The notes: generated by a model not told the origin, from the sequence alone. Shown: positions 26,632 to 40,244, counted from the stretch's first letter. The stretch is 64,000 nucleotides of DNA from Nissolia schottii (GCA_003254905.1 QANU01102670.1:918879-982878); one strand, 5' to 3'. Program-made: numbers and translations.

Positions 26632-28232
26632 TCAAATGAGAAGCAATAAAGATGCAACAGTGATACCAATGACAGCTAAGGTGGCAACAATTGAACCTTG
26701 GTCAAATGATTTCTGGAAGCCCGTTCTTGAGAAATGCTGGAAAGCCAAATACACCGCAATCAATAATGAAATTATAGCACCTTCTTTTGTGTCCCTGACA
26801 AAGACAAAGACATTGAATCATTTTATGAAAAAGTAAAAGAAGCAATGGCTTGATGGCCTCAAAAAGATGGATTTGCTTACCTCAATCTCATAGCCTCATA
26901 AGGAGCAACTATCACCAAGAGAAATGCTAGAAATGGCAACTCAAGTTCACCTAGAAATAAAGTAGATCCAGCAGACAATTGCACTTCCTTCAATTAGTTT
27001 TTGGAAGTATGAAGAATCAGATAAACAAGAGTTATTTGTATTGGTACACTCTACAAGCTGGATTTTGTTTCTTGTGTTTCACAGTTTATAGCAAGAGAAG
27101 CTATAAAGCCCATCCAAAAATTCCTAAAACAATGGGTAGATTTACAACAATTTCAATGGGAGTTAAAGATGGTGTTCTTGAGATCTGTATTACTAGTTGT
27201 TGTTACCCTTATCCAGATTTCCTAAACTTCATGTGTCTATGTCTGTGATGGATAGGCACATACCAGGAATATAGAAGAAGAGACGAACCAGAAGTGCCAA
27301 GAAAGCTGACCACACACCATATCTACCTCTGAATGTCCAAATTGTGCAAAACATTTTGATGAAATAAAGGTGAAAATTACGCCATTGATGGGGATAATCA
27401 TGAATTTTGTTGAACGAATAGAGGAAAACCTAACTTTAAAAAAATTCAACATATAAGAATTAGTGACATACTTTATCCAGGCGACGACGCCTGCAGGCGC
27501 TTGCAAAGCAAACAACGGAACAATAAATGACTTTTGCACAGGGGTGCCCCTTGCCAGTATCAAAACCCTACAAGATTCGGAATATCCATCAGCCACATCT
27601 AATATTTTGCATTACCAAAACATAAAAGCAGACTAAGCCAACTAGAAGGATCCACAGCTGCTTTTAAGGTTTTCGTTCATGAAGACAAGCAGCTCAAAGG
27701 CTTCTATTCAATTCCTCAGTAGTGAAAACTGAAAAAACCGGTGACTTGTAACAAACCAACCATTTCGAACGGTAACAAGTTAACAACACATGATATCTGC
27801 GTTAAAATCTGAAAGAAAGTACTGACACAGAAGAAACTGCAGAGATCCACTGCAAATTACGAACGGTGAGAGGAGAAGCGTAGCAAACCGTACGAAGCCC
27901 TCTGCTTCTGCTCCTCGACTTCGCGATCCTCCCATCACGCTGCCGAATCAAAGACCTTAAGCTACAAAAAGAAAGGGCACAACATCAGAAACAAAACGAT
28001 GTCGTTTTGGAATAACGGAACCGGATCAGAACGAATGCGAGGGGTTATAGTTTTACCTAAGGGGATTGAAGGCGTGGGAGAGGGACGCCGACGGCGGCGA
28101 TGAGCGAGAGAGAGAAGGAGATAGACGGAGGAACCATGAAGGCTTGGTAGCAGCAGCAGCAGCAGCAGCAGGGTTGGTGCTGCAGAGAGAGAAAGCGGTT
28201 GCAGCTGAAGAAGAGAGAGAAAGTGACGGCAT
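26632..28232 (-). CDS. COR413IM: COR413IM-type chloroplast inner-envelope cold-acclimation protein, 234 aa
   Basis: Six exons (minus strand): 28232-28057, 27961-27827, 27567-27472, 27328-27264, 26950-26881, 26794-26632; total 705 nt. Residues 1-75 are a Ser/Ala/Arg-rich chloroplast transit peptide that includes an Ala7 run from a GCT/CAG-type trinucleotide tract. The mature part begins around VCYASPLTVRNLQW and has several hydrophobic helices. Family hallmarks are ARGTPVQKSFIVPLFALQAP, GRYGVWSAFLALLVRLFFYIP, GELELPFLAFLLVIVAPYEA and AVYLAFQHFSR near the C-terminus. Family knowledge: COR413IM proteins accumulate during cold acclimation in the chloroplast inner envelope and contribute to freezing tolerance. 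The start chosen is the first ATG giving a transit peptide (MPSLSLSSSAATAFSLCS). Exon 2 uses the donor GTCAGT, which keeps the frame. No lesions seen. Confidence 0.92.
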
Positions 28233-30706
28233 CTCTTTTTTCTTTTTTTGGTTTTTTCTGCTGTGTGTCAGTCTCTCTCTCTGGTTATATGGTGTTTGGC
28301 TCTTGGCTGCAACGAAAAGAGCAGGGTTGAGTGAGGCAGCACGCTGCAACTCTTCCTTCCACTTCTAGTAATAGTTGGTTGATTAGTTTGTTAGCTTGTA
28401 TGCATGATTCGTGAATATATACGAGTCGTCAACACATGTCACCATATACGTCCTTCTTCCTTTTGTTTACCTTGTCATTTATATTATATATACTTTTGAT
28501 CTAACCCTGTGTGATTAGATATGCGACCATGAATATTCCATTTTTCAAAAAATTTGTGACCGTCAAGCTTTGTTTTTTCGTATGCCATTCAAATTCCTAC
28601 GTGAAGTTGAAACAGTTATTTAATTAATTTTATCCAAAGTTATCAAAATATTAAATATATTAAATTCATCTTTAAGGTTAATGAAGGTCAGTCAAATTAA
28701 TTTATAAGAGAGATTAATTTGATCATGGTTATCAAACTGTAATATGAATTGTGTATTGTCAGAATAAATTATAAATCATAAATCGGATTGAATCGTAAGA
28801 TACATAAGCATAATAAAAATATACTTTATATACGACATGTCATAAACAAAATGACATCCACAAATGAGGGCAAACAAAGATTTGTTGGGGAGGTAATTTT
28901 AGAAAACAAGAAGAAAAAATAGAGGGTTAACCCTCAAGGTTAAACTAGAGCCCATAGATATCATATCTAACAATTCGGCAAACAATTCGAATGATTCATC
29001 TGTCACTACAATTTAGTTAAATGAGTCGTGTCGAGGCTCATGTATATCTTATCGTGCTACCTTTAAACATGAATTTAAATGAATAATGTTACTTGAACAA
29101 TAAATTTTAATAACATATATGAATAACATACACAAAAAACAATAAGATATGAGTATTGTTATAGAATAAAATAATTATGTAAGACTTATGTACACTTATA
29201 TTTTGTTGTATTTGTATACATTATTTTATCTTGAATTTTCAAAATTTGTTGTTTGAGTATCATCACGCGTTATATCGGTTCCTTTTCAAATCTCAAGTTC
29301 CACCTTCGTCGGTCCTGTTATGTGCCATCACGTGGTAGAGTTATGAACGTTGAAAGTCCCCAATTATGAAACTAATAGAATACAGATATATATTTCAACA
29401 TCATGCTTTTGCGTTCTATGGAAGATGCGCAACCTTTTTTTTTTTGGTCTAGTACTTCCATAAACATGTTCACTGTATTTTTACACCCACGGAACTTTGT
29501 TTGTCTCACATCTTCCAAAAGTATGGGTTAGGTATGCTTGCAGTCATTGTCATGATTTATTGCTAGAATTAAGAATTTGGCAATAAATATGGGTTAGGTA
29601 TGCTTAAGGTCCTCCAAATATCAACTTGTGAAAGTAATTTGGGGAAGCCTCTCAAGAGTTTCGCACGAGAATTAAGAATGTAATTTCTTGTTAACTATCA
29701 TGCAAGCATTTCAGATTACCTATTTAATGTTAATAATTATTAATGTAAGAATATATATTTGAAAGAAACAAAAAATAAAATTTGAAAGACAAAAGCATCT
29801 GACTTCGCATATGAAAATTACTAATATGATCTTTTTAACTTAAAAAAAAAAGCTTGTTAATAAAAAAAATGTTGGAAGACAAAAGCATCTGACTCCGCAT
29901 ATGAAAATTACAGCATAAACAAAGTAAATGACAAGTATAATCTAAATATTTTTTATTAGATGACATTATTTAATTAGTTATCAAAGTAAAATAAAACTCT
30001 TGTAATTATTGTTGTCTTTAGGTCCATCCCACCCAAAAAAGAAAGTAAAGATAAAATTGATTAGTCTTTACAATAAAACTTATTAATCTTTACAAAAAAA
30101 AAAAAAGGTCTTGCGGTCAAAAATATACTTACTTTGATCAACTTCAATTCTCAGAAGAATTAATCTTTGTTTTTACGGTAAATATCATAGGTGAGAACAC
30201 AAAAATGTCATTTTTTTAAACATTTCTTATGCTTGCACCAACTTTGTCAAGTGTAAATAGATAACAATTCCATAGAAAATCATACACAAAACAATATATA
30301 TATCACTAACGCTTAGTTGATTCATTTAGTTTTTATTCTTTCTAAGATTCCAGATTTAAGTTTTGTAAATAAAAAAAAATAGTGTTGAGAGAGTTTTATT
30401 CCCCTAGTAAAATATACTTAGATGGATTCGATACATACTCACCGATTTTAATCTCATCCATTAATCTTTAATATAATGACTAAGAATGTTTCATCTCATT
30501 TCTCACATTAAACATGTTCTCTCACGTGGCATGCTCCTCTTCGAGTTCTTATAAGAGCCATTGAAGTTAACATTTAACTTGAAAAATTACCATGCATGCT
30601 TATCTTGGTCTTACTTTTAACGAAAGTATACATATAGTAACATTTTATATGTAGTTAAAAAATGGACTTTAATTTTTCTTAGATTTAGATTTGGAGAAGT
30701 GCTTCT
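28233..30706. other. Intergenic spacer
   Basis: The left 150 bases are the leader and promoter side of COR413IM, with a T-rich run near 28236-28260 and a CT run near 28272-28281. The rest is AT-rich with short A runs. A phrase containing ATGGGTTAGGTATGCTT occurs twice (near 29523 and 29588). A 38-bp direct repeat is listed separately. No gene is supported. Confidence 0.6.
29784..29911. repeat. 38-bp direct repeat pair
   Basis: Two near-identical 38-bp segments (29784-29821 and 29874-29911) contain GACAAAAGCATCTGACT and CGCATATGAAAATTAC, differing at about two bases. The 52 bases between them are A/T-rich. This may be a local tandem duplication or the flanks of a vanished insertion. Confidence 0.8.
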
Positions 30707-32215
30707 ATGTGTCTAACAGACAAGATGGCCGTGCATGGATTATGGGTTGATGGAAGTGTCTCAGCCTCTCTTGCTGATTCTCAACAAAACATAGAGCAAA
30801 CAACCACCTCAGCTTCCAATGAGACAAAAGGTGTTGGTAGTGCTAATCACAATGCTAAAGTATTTTACAAACACACTTTGCCAGTAAGAATTAATGTTCA
30901 CTTCACCAAACTTTGTTATTTTTCTTAATTTGTTTTTACATTTGAGTCAAATTTCAATAAGTAACAAAAAATATGTAGATATATTTTAGGGCCATGCTTG
31001 TGGATTGGTATAGTTCGCTGTTATATATGGAAATTGAATTTTTGAGATGACACCTAAATTTGTTTTGCTTATTAACGTGCACGCAGTGAAGGAATTTGGG
31101 TGGAGAATAGTAGTGGGAACCGTAAACGGATTCCTTGGATCAGCATTTGGGACGGTGGGAGGTATTGGTGGCATATTTGTGTCCATGCTTACTCATTATT
31201 GGATTTGATGCATGCAAGGTCAGCAACAGCAATATCAAAATGTAAGAATTAATAAAACCTTTTAATTTGCTCCAATTCATTTTTCTTGTATGTTAAAGGA
31301 ATTATAGGCATTTGGGTTATGTTGGTATGAGATGCTTCAACAATTAAGTACCTCATTTTGGCACCAAACATATGCGTGGATTGGTAGTTGGTACTACTAC
31401 TGCTGGTTTTGTGTGAGTGTTGAAAGTTTCTTCTTGGTTATGGGCTCATTATTTTAAAATTTTGGGTCGATAAATGAAAAAAAAAACTAAGTTAAACTGT
31501 ATTTTGAATTTTTATGAAGAAAATAATAAAAATATGAAATAATATTTTATTGCGTCTACTGTTATTGTTACAAATTTTTAAAAATAGAAAACATAAAAAA
31601 TAAAAATAAAAACTTATCAAACCCTTGATCAATCACAAGAAAAATTGAGATCAATGGAATTTTGCACATACTTTGAGATAATTTGTAATTTTAGAAAATC
31701 TCAAAATTATCGTATTATATATTACATCCGTTCACTTTTAGATGTCATATTTTATTTAAAACTTTATTCTAAATTAGTTGTCATTTGATTAAATTAAAAA
31801 AAATATCAATTATTGTCTTTTTAACTATACCTTTGTTTATTATGAATTTTTTACTATTATATTAATTACATTTCAATTTTCTATAATAATCCTTTTCACT
31901 AATTGAAGAGTAATTTAATTTAAACACTTAATTTTTTTTAAGTATGTATAAATTAATTATTTTCTTAATTTTATGTATTTCTCAAAAATGACATCTAAGA
32001 GAAAATGAAGAGAGTAACACATGTCTACTAACTCGAGGACAGGGGTGGGTTAGTCAAAAATCCAAATCAACAAAATAAGAAGCGTTAGAAAGCAAATAAA
32101 AGAGAGTGAGAAAATACACATGGAAGTCTAGGTGAAATTCCAGCATAGTACTTTCCGAAACATACATGGAAAGTTTGCCTTTTCATGTGGTCTTTTTGCC
32201 TCCCAACCTAAACAG

Positions 32216-32518
32216 TGTTTGGTTAGAGACATGGGATAGAGACATAAAATATAATATTAAAATTTAATCTTATATTCTGTTTGGTGATAGTATATAAGAC
32301 ACAATTTATTATATCTGTATCATATTTAATTTTGTGATACAAGACATAAAAAAATATGAAAAATGAAAAAGAAAAAAAATTGTTCTTTCCTTTCTCCCTC
32401 TTCAGCTGGCATGGATAAAATTAGAAATCAAAATTTTATTAAATTTTTGTCTATGTCTTAATTTTTATGTCCCAAGTAAATGGAAAGTACAGAAAATACA
32501 CAATTTTTGTAACCAATG
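32216..32518. repeat. MITE-like insert in TauE copy 1 intron 2
   Basis: This AT-rich insert opens TGTTTGGTTAGAGACATGGG and closes with TTTTTGTAACCAATGG. The ends are partly complementary (TTGGTTA versus the complement of TAACCAA). It has no reading frame of interest. A related-looking opening (GTTTGGTTCT followed by AGAGACA) occurs in copy 2 at 45641. Confidence 0.4.
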
Positions 32519-34031
32519 GTATTTTATTTGCCTTGTTAGCTTTGCAAATTCTAAGCTTGTTTCTTTTCTCTACTGCTTCTTGAAACCTTTGTTACATGGA
32601 TGGAACAATTAATGTGTCTTTGTTTGGGTGATAAAGTCATGATTACGGGTGGAGCAGGAGCAATTGTTTTCTACAACTTAAGGCAAAGGCACCCAACCCT
32701 TGACCGGCCTTTGACTGACTATAACTTGGCACTTCTCTCCCAACCAATGTTGATGCTTGGTATCAGTTTCGGTGTTGCTTTCAATGTCATTTTCCCTGAT
32801 TGGATGCTAACTTAATCATTGTTTTCCTAGGTATTTAACTAATAATTGCTTCAAATTATAAGTTGACAAATACTTGAACATATTTAATGCATGCTCCAAA
32901 ATACATGTTTCGTTCCCCTCTCGTTCTTTGTTTGTCGGTGGCGACTTTATCGGGTTGTTACAGTTGATTTCATCTCCAGTTTCCAGACCGATGAAGAAAC
33001 ATTAGGAACCATTGATTTTAATACTGTATAGTTTGGATTTAAAACAGGTCTTTCAAGTAATGCATTCAAGGGTGTTGACCCATGGAAGAGGGAAACTCGT
33101 ATCAAGAAGGTTGTTTTAATAAACTTATTGCCTCATCCTCTATATTAATTAAATAAAATTTCTCTTATGTTTTACATTTCAAGCATTGGTTTAAATTCAT
33201 TCCTGTAACAATTCCAGGAAGCTAGGCTGAATTTGGTAAGTGGTCCTTTATTTCTGCTATATAGCCTTCTTCAATATCAGTTCCGTTTGGGTACCAGTTA
33301 CAACTCCTACCGTCCACTTGTATAAATCGATTGAACATTCGATTTAAGAATGTACTGCGCTGCACAATAGTTTAACAATGTATCCATTTAGTCAAAAGCG
33401 GCCTATATAAATGAACAGAGTAGTTAATAGAAGATAGAGGTTAATTATCAGACATGTCATGCTAATTTTTCAATCTAATGCTGTAATTAGATGTTGGAAG
33501 GAGTGAAGATGTTGCACATGATCCTCCTCAAACAGGAGACTCGGTTAATGACACAAATGAATCCAAGAAAAAAGCAGTAAGCAATGCAAGCAGATGCTAC
33601 TTTCCATGTCTGATAACTGTTCTTTCTGATGAAATATATCTAAGATTAATTGTCACGCAGGTTTCAGTTTTTGACAACATTCAATGGAAACAACTTGGAC
33701 TTCTTTTCTCTGTCTGGACCATGATACTTGCATTAGAGATAGCGAAAGTTAGTACCTGATGACTTACTCAAGTCAAATTAAGATTGGCTTTGCATGCATT
33801 TGTGGTCACTGATCAACATTGAATGTTACTAATTAAATCATGCCCTTTGTTTTGAAACAGAACCTTACAACAACTTGTTCAGTGTTATATTGGATATTGA
33901 ATTTACTTCAGGTATAAACTACTGTGTATTGGAGAACTCATATGCTATAAACCAAAGTTTTCATCGTACACTTTTTTCACTCTTCTATTCAATCAAATCC
34001 AATATGGCCTCATCGTTGAGGGTTGCACCTA

Positions 34032-34190
34032 AGAGTATGTTTGATTTCTGTTGAGTTTTATAATTTCAGAATTTTATAAATGAAATAATGAAAACAATCA
34101 AATCATCTTGTTTCATGTTTTTATTTTTCGTTTTCAATTTCTTTCACTAAATATTGAAAATGAGAAATACATGAAATGGCCCTAATAATT
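34032..34190. repeat. Degenerate MITE-like insert, TauE copy 1 intron 8
   Basis: This AT-rich segment opens TATGTTTGATTTCTGTTGAG and contains AAATGAAATAATGAAAACA and ATGAGAAATACATGAAATGG. It resembles the better-preserved insert at 46511-46695 in the corresponding intron of copy 2, so it probably descends from one insertion before the gene duplication. Confidence 0.4.
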
Positions 34191-35046
34191 TCATTTGGTC
34201 CAAACTTCAAATGTGGTTAATACCATGTTGATTATTTTGAATTTTCTCCTTGTGTTTAAGGTCCCCATAACTGCAGGAATGAGTTCATATGAGGCAGTGC
34301 TCCTGTACAAAGGGCAGAGAGCCATAGCATCAACCAAGGGAGACCAACCAACACATTGGCGAGTTCATCGGATACTTCTATATTGTGCCTGCGGCGTACT
34401 TGCCGGCACAAGTGGTGGTTTTCTTGGCCTTGGCGGTGGTTTCATCTTGAGTCCCCTTTTCCTTGCCCCAGGAATTCCTCCTCAGGTACCTACCTCTCAT
34501 CCTTACTTTCTCTAATTTTTGCATTAAGTCTATGTGCGTTTCTATATATGCAGATTTCTAATTGTGGAATTTCACAATGTATGAAGGTGGCTAGTGCTAC
34601 ATTCACTTTTGCAATGACATTTTCTGCATCTATGTCTGTGGTGCAGTATTACCTCCTCAAACGTTTTCCTATTCCTTATGGTAAGAATAATGTTATTTGC
34701 GCGCTATAGTTTGAAGACTAAGATAACTAAAAGCTGATACTTATTTAAATTGCTATTACCACACGTATCAATTTCATTGTCTAATAAAAGTTGGCTGAAA
34801 AAACAATGACTTTTTCAATGAATGTTCAACTTTTGCAGCTCTTTACTTGATAGCTGTAGCCACTGCTGCAGCACTTGTTGGACAGCGTTTGGTGAGGGAG
34901 GTAAATGCTGTGCTGGGAAGAGCATCTCTGATTATTTTCATCCCTGCCCTCACTGTTTTTCTCGGTGCAATATCACTAGGCATGTGTAATTTTGAAGGGC
35001 TCTTTTGGCAGATATTTTTTTTTCTTCTTCATTTTCTAAGAGTAAG

Positions 35047-35416
35047 TGTTATGGACCTAGTCCAAAGGCCCACATAGGACCTCGGACTCACTAGGTCCAC
35101 GAAAGCACCCATCCCAAAATCAGCTTTCCCACAATAACTACTCGGAGAGATCCATGGCCATCATTCCATAGATCCCAGAGAATAATCGGAGAGGAAGATT
35201 CATAGGCCAACGAGAATCACAGTCCCCACCTAGGTATTTAAACAAACCAACATATCAGGTATGACCTAGAACCTATCTTCCCTAGACTTTACCCTCTAAT
35301 CCTTCCATTGCTAACTTGAGCGTCAGAGTCTTTGCAGGCGGGTCCGCACCAAAGTCCAGACCCACCAAGGATTTTAGAGTTCGACTTGCATCGAGGACTG
35401 CCACATTCTCGGTACA
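35047..35416 (+). repeat. 5' LTR
   Basis: The 370-bp left repeat starts TG and ends CA. It has a possible TATA-like GTATTTAAACAAACC near 35231. It shares long blocks with the right copy, for example ACTTTACCCTCTAATCCTTCC. Confidence 0.85.
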
Positions 35417-35482
35417 TTGGCGCCGTCTGTGGGGAACTAACAGCATCCCAAACCTTACCGGATTCTGAAAACCTTTGACACC

Positions 35483-36380
35483 ATGCGTCCGAAAAACACT
35501 AAGAAAACATATCGCCTCGTTAACTCCATGAATACCCAAGGAACCCCATCTACCGGTAGCCACATCCCCACCGTCCTAGGTACACCTACCTCCCCCTGAA
35601 TAGAATAACCATGACAGTGTTCCCCTTCCTGAACAAAATGACCCGGCTAACAACAACCTGACAGAAAACAACCTGCCATCCCCTCCAGACTTAGTCGACA
35701 TAGTGCGAGACTAGGCCGCCAGGATCGCACAATTAGAAGCAACCCTCCTAGAACTAAAGCAAGCAGAAGAAGAAAAAAGAAAGTAGGAAAAAATTGGCGC
35801 GGCTGCTGAAAAGGCAAAGAAGGACGCAGAACGCAAGCAGAAACGCGCCATTCAACAATCAGAAGAAAGGGAGCGCCACATCGACGGTCTTAACCGCGAT
35901 GATGGCCAATACAATACAGATATGAATGATGACATCCAAGAATCCGTGTACAAAACATCCACAGAGCTCAGGACCCATGTGCCGAACAAAAGTGGACAAG
36001 GAGCGAGGAGGGCGAAAGGAAAATTACCCATTCGCAGATGACATCCTTGATGCAGTACCCCTACATGATTTCAACCCTTCGACAGATATGGAACCCTACG
36101 ATGGTACCACAGATCCCCAGCATCATCTGGAAGCCTTTGGCCACAGAATGATTCTGGATGGAGCCTCTGATGTCGTCCAGTGTAAATCATTCCATATCAC
36201 CCAAGGAAGGGTGCCCTCATTTTGTTCAATGCACTTCCACCTAAGTGCATTAAAACTTTCGATGACCTGACCAAATGCTTTTTGGCAAACTTCACCACCC
36301 GAAGGACAAAACCCAAGACGGCAGTAAGCCTCTTCGGAGTTTTACAGAAGAATGAAGAGACACTCAGCCAACTCCTCTTC
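35483..36380 (+). pseudogene. Retrotransposon gag remnant
   Basis: An ATG at 35483 lies 66 bases after the LTR. The frame is soon broken by stops, then resumes with Gypsy gag features: a basic Lys/Glu-rich segment (about 35750-35870), then NLEPYDGTTDP-like, GASD- and FLANFTTRR-like blocks split over two frames (36040-36220 and 36222-36370). The similarity ends near 36380, where an unrelated AT-rich run with a CTCCTCTTCGTTATCTTT direct repeat begins. It is not functional. Confidence 0.75.
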
Positions 36381-37196
36381 GTTATCTTTAAGTCTTTTAT
36401 AACTCCTCTTCGTTATCTTTCATTTTTATCTTTAACTTTCTTTACAATTGTTCTTTGTTATCCAATACTTTTGCTAATGTCTTTCATTAAGGCCGAAAAG
36501 AGCCAGTTTTATTCAATAAATGCAAAACATCATTCTCCTACACTTTTCTTGGTCCACACGGAATGGAAACCACGCCAAAAACGATAAAAATCGTTGAAAA
36601 AACGGTAAACGATAATTAACTCGCCCGAACTGATCACTCAGGCATCGACAAATATCTTCGCGAATAGGAAAAAGTGTATAAGCCCAATCCCTAGAACCGA
36701 AGGCCATTAACTATTAAAGCCCTGCGGAGCAACATAACACCAAATAAAGAAGCAAATACATAAATTTTGACATAAATATATAACGCCGTGAATACAAAAA
36801 CTGCATAAGCCCAGTCCCTAAAACCAAAGGCTAGTAATTACTAAAGTTCCACGAAGCAATAAATAAATATACAACTCAGTAAAATAAGGTCTATATCTTC
36901 CATTTCTTCATCCTAAAATTCTGCGGTACAAAGACAACAACCTTCTTCTACAAAAAAATACATCAATAAACCTTAAACCTTAAATCGACTTCCAAACATG
37001 TACAAATTCCACCCTAACTACACCACCCACCATCTTGGACTTTTTCATTATTACTCCTCTAAAATGGTGTCAACCAAAACAAAACACCAACAACACCAAC
37101 CAAACATTTTCCCACGGAAGCGCAGCTTATCCATCTAGATCCCTAATTCTGTTGGACTCAGGATCATAATACTTGTCAAGGGAAACCACACCCCAG

Positions 37197-40100
37197 TCAA
37201 AACTTAGGAACATGATGCTTGACTTGACCCATCACTGACTCAAAAGTCGCATCCACAACCTCTTTCGATAGCTTCAGACAAGCATCATACTCCTTCTTCA
37301 TTTTTGCATACTCTTTCTTCATCTCCTCAGCCTCAGACGCTCTACTCACGGCAAAAGTGGTGGCTCTGCTCACATCTAGCTCAAACTTCTTGGCCCTCTC
37401 CTCGGAAACAAACAATTGCGCCTGTAGCTTCCTGATCTCATCCTCCGCAGTGAGCTTCTCTGTGGAGATACAATTAACAGTAGACTTCAGCTCTTCCACT
37501 TCTCGATGAAGAACTTCCATCACCGAGGAGTCAGGAAGAGTGTTGTAGGCATGCTTCAGCAAGCTCACAATCTTACCCAATAGTCGAAAGCGTTGAGACA
37601 AAGCATCGTCCGAGGAAACATCTCCCAAATGCTTCTTCGCCTTCTCCGATAAGTAGCTCGCCTCAACGACCTCCAAAAAATCAACATCCTTCGGCCATGC
37701 CCGAGAAAGGGCGCCTAAGATGTGGTTGCATCCTCTGCAAGAAGCACCCGCGTGACCTCGCTTCATACGCAGAGGCCCTCTCTCCCCCGCCATGAAACAT
37801 GAGGGAAAATCACCCAAAACCACCGGTTTCTTAGGTCCTCATTTGTAGAAATATTCAATCACCGCCTGAGATCCCTCAGCTTGTCCATGGCAGACATATT
37901 TCTGCGGAGACAAGCACCTACAAATAAAAAATTGACATTTAGCGCAAACACTCGCAACGAATCAAAAAATAATTACAAAATAAATAGCAAAGGCAGCTAC
38001 CTAAGCTATTTTCGGTGTCGACTAATAGTCCCTCCACGATCTCCCTCGAGTTCATAGGCCCATCCACGGCTAATGCCAAGAAAATCTCCTGCTCAACAAG
38101 CTTCTCCACGAACAACTCCTCCAGACGTTCATGGTGGATATTCCTATTCCAGTAACAAGAAATCCCATCCACTGTATCCTGATCTCCTTCCCAAAATGCC
38201 CTCTTTCCTAGAGCGGGAAACACTTTGAAATACTGCTACTTAAACTTCTGATACGACTCCTCCCATCGGCTAAAAATCCTTGTCCTCGAAACCCCTTTTA
38301 AGGTGTGCCAACTCTTGTACCTAGAACATGTCCTTGGAATTACCCCTTCCAACGGAATTTGACACACACCAAAACGTCATTAATTTTAGTGCGCGATCAA
38401 ATAATAATTTATAAATCTAAATTAACCCCAAAAAATGTAGAACATAGGGCTAACCTAGGTCGTCTCTAAGGAAGCAATTCCCAAGCCAATTACAATGATA
38501 ATAACAATTAATAGGGGGTTTAAATTGATGAATTTAAATAAAAAGAAAGCAAAATAAAAGTGATTTAACAATGATAAAAAATAATATCCTACATACGACG
38601 TTTCTAGATTCAAGGATTTATTGTCATTGATTCCTAAATTAATTATTCATAAAGAGGATTTTGTTGTTAGTTGAAATCTCTAAATAATACGCAATTCACT
38701 TAAAAAACTGCAATCGTCAATCCCATAAGCATCAATTGCACAACCTATCTAGATCTAATTAGTTCCCCAAAAAGTTTCCAAATCCTAAATCAATAAATCC
38801 TACTATCATCAAGATCTATCAACCTAAAATTAATCCTAACCAATAACATGCAATTGCTATATTACTAATTAGGGGCAGAACAAATCATGAATAAACATTA
38901 AGCGCAAGAATCTCTAATTTAATCCTAATCTAGAGTTACCGCATGCAAGATATTATGAAATTACTCCATGGATGGAGGATTCAAACACATAAAATAAAGA
39001 CAATAAGAGAGTAAAAAATAACAGAGAATTAAAATAAAAAAACCTGAATAAAATAACGAAAGAACTTCGCAAATAATAGGGAGCTTGCATGCATTGTCAA
39101 TGCGAGCGCTCTAACAATCTTTAAAGAACTAATAACTAAGCACTACTAACATAAACTTAAAGTGCATAAAAAAGGAGAAAAGTGCAGAAAATAAAAGTGG
39201 AGGCTGAGTGTTTTTAGAGTGTTGAGAGAAAGGATGTCTATTTATAAAGGATGAGCCTAAAGTGAGTGAAAATCTCGCACTTTTAAATAGCAATTAGTAA
39301 AATTACGATAACTTTGGCTAAAGATATCGGATTGATGCGATTAAAGTCTTCAACTAAAGCTAAGACATAGATCTACAACTTTGTAGTTGAAGTCAAATCG
39401 AGATTCAACCTCCATCTTGGCGCAAAATCCGTGACAAAGTCAGCGTTAAAAAATTCTCAGCAAATCTTTTTGAATTTGAATTCAAATTTGTATTTTATGA
39501 TCCAAATCTTCTCTTCAAATCTCTTCTTCAAAAATTTTATCTTATCCAATCTCTTTCAAATCTCCATTAATCCTCTTGGCAATTTATTTTTCTACAATAG
39601 AAAACTAAAAGGAAACAAAAAATCTACAAACTAATTTCTAAGATAAAAATTGGTGCCTTAAATTGCATTATTCTCAATTTCTCAGAAAAAAGGGTAATGT
39701 GCAAAACATATTAATTAAGCATTAAAACCACACATTTTTAGGATGCAATATTCAATTATGGAGTATAAAAATATGGGATAAAATCCCTCTATCAATTGGT
39801 CAAGGTAAATAGACTCAAGAAAGTCTTCGGGAATGGCTCCACGCCAAAAATGCCACATACCACTTCAAACCCTCGGATCAAAGCCCACCCGTTAGGGTGG
39901 AGTTTAGTGGGGCTAATGGAACATAAACCTGCAGAGAAGGAAAGCCTAACATCCAACCGCATGAAGAAGACATCATACATCCACAAAAAGTGGGGAGTAT
40001 CCTTGTGCCTCAACATGCATACCCTTTTGTCCACAAATGCTATTTCTAATTTATATTCATGGTCCTCCACCCCTTCTTCCGTCAACTCCAATGCCTCACT

Positions 40101-40244
40101 CAAGAAGCTAATGCGTTCATGCTTAATGATTGAAGGAATGGTGAACGCCTCCTAATTTATCTACCCGTAAGCCAGGCGTTCGTGAGATCCTAAAAAGGGA
40201 CGTGACTCCTTCAACTCTTGGAAAGTCTTCTTCAACATTCTCAT
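37197..40244 (-). pseudogene. Antisense element ORF (putative gypsy-type transposon family), split
   Basis: Reading the minus strand from 40244, one frame with two early stops leads into 40103-39795, which carries SPTKLHPNGWALIRGFEVV and then FGVEP. This resembles the family annotated in plants as 'putative gypsy type transposon' (PF04195). A 1.4-kb insert (38360-39794) interrupts it. The frame resumes at about 38320-37939 and finishes in a 208-codon coiled-coil-rich part (37823-37197) with long Glu/Lys/Ala stretches. Such extra, sometimes antisense, frames are known in Tat-lineage retrotransposons; their role is unknown. The stops and the insertion make this copy inactive. Confidence 0.65.
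38360..39794 (-). mobile_element. Nested solo LTR-like insertion
   Basis: On the minus strand this 1435-bp segment opens TGATAGAGGGATTTTATCCC and closes TTTTGGTGTGTGTCA, the TG...CA ends of an LTR. It holds a TATA-like CTTTATAAATAGACATCC at about 39252-39235. There is no coding region, and the antisense element frame stops exactly at its edge. The flanks (GAATT and ATTGG) share only AATT, so an exact target duplication is not shown. Direction and solo status are inferred. Confidence 0.65.

Noticed and set aside
35926..36587. A functional gag gene
   Set aside because: The conserved blocks lie in different frames with stops upstream, and similarity stops abruptly near 36380.
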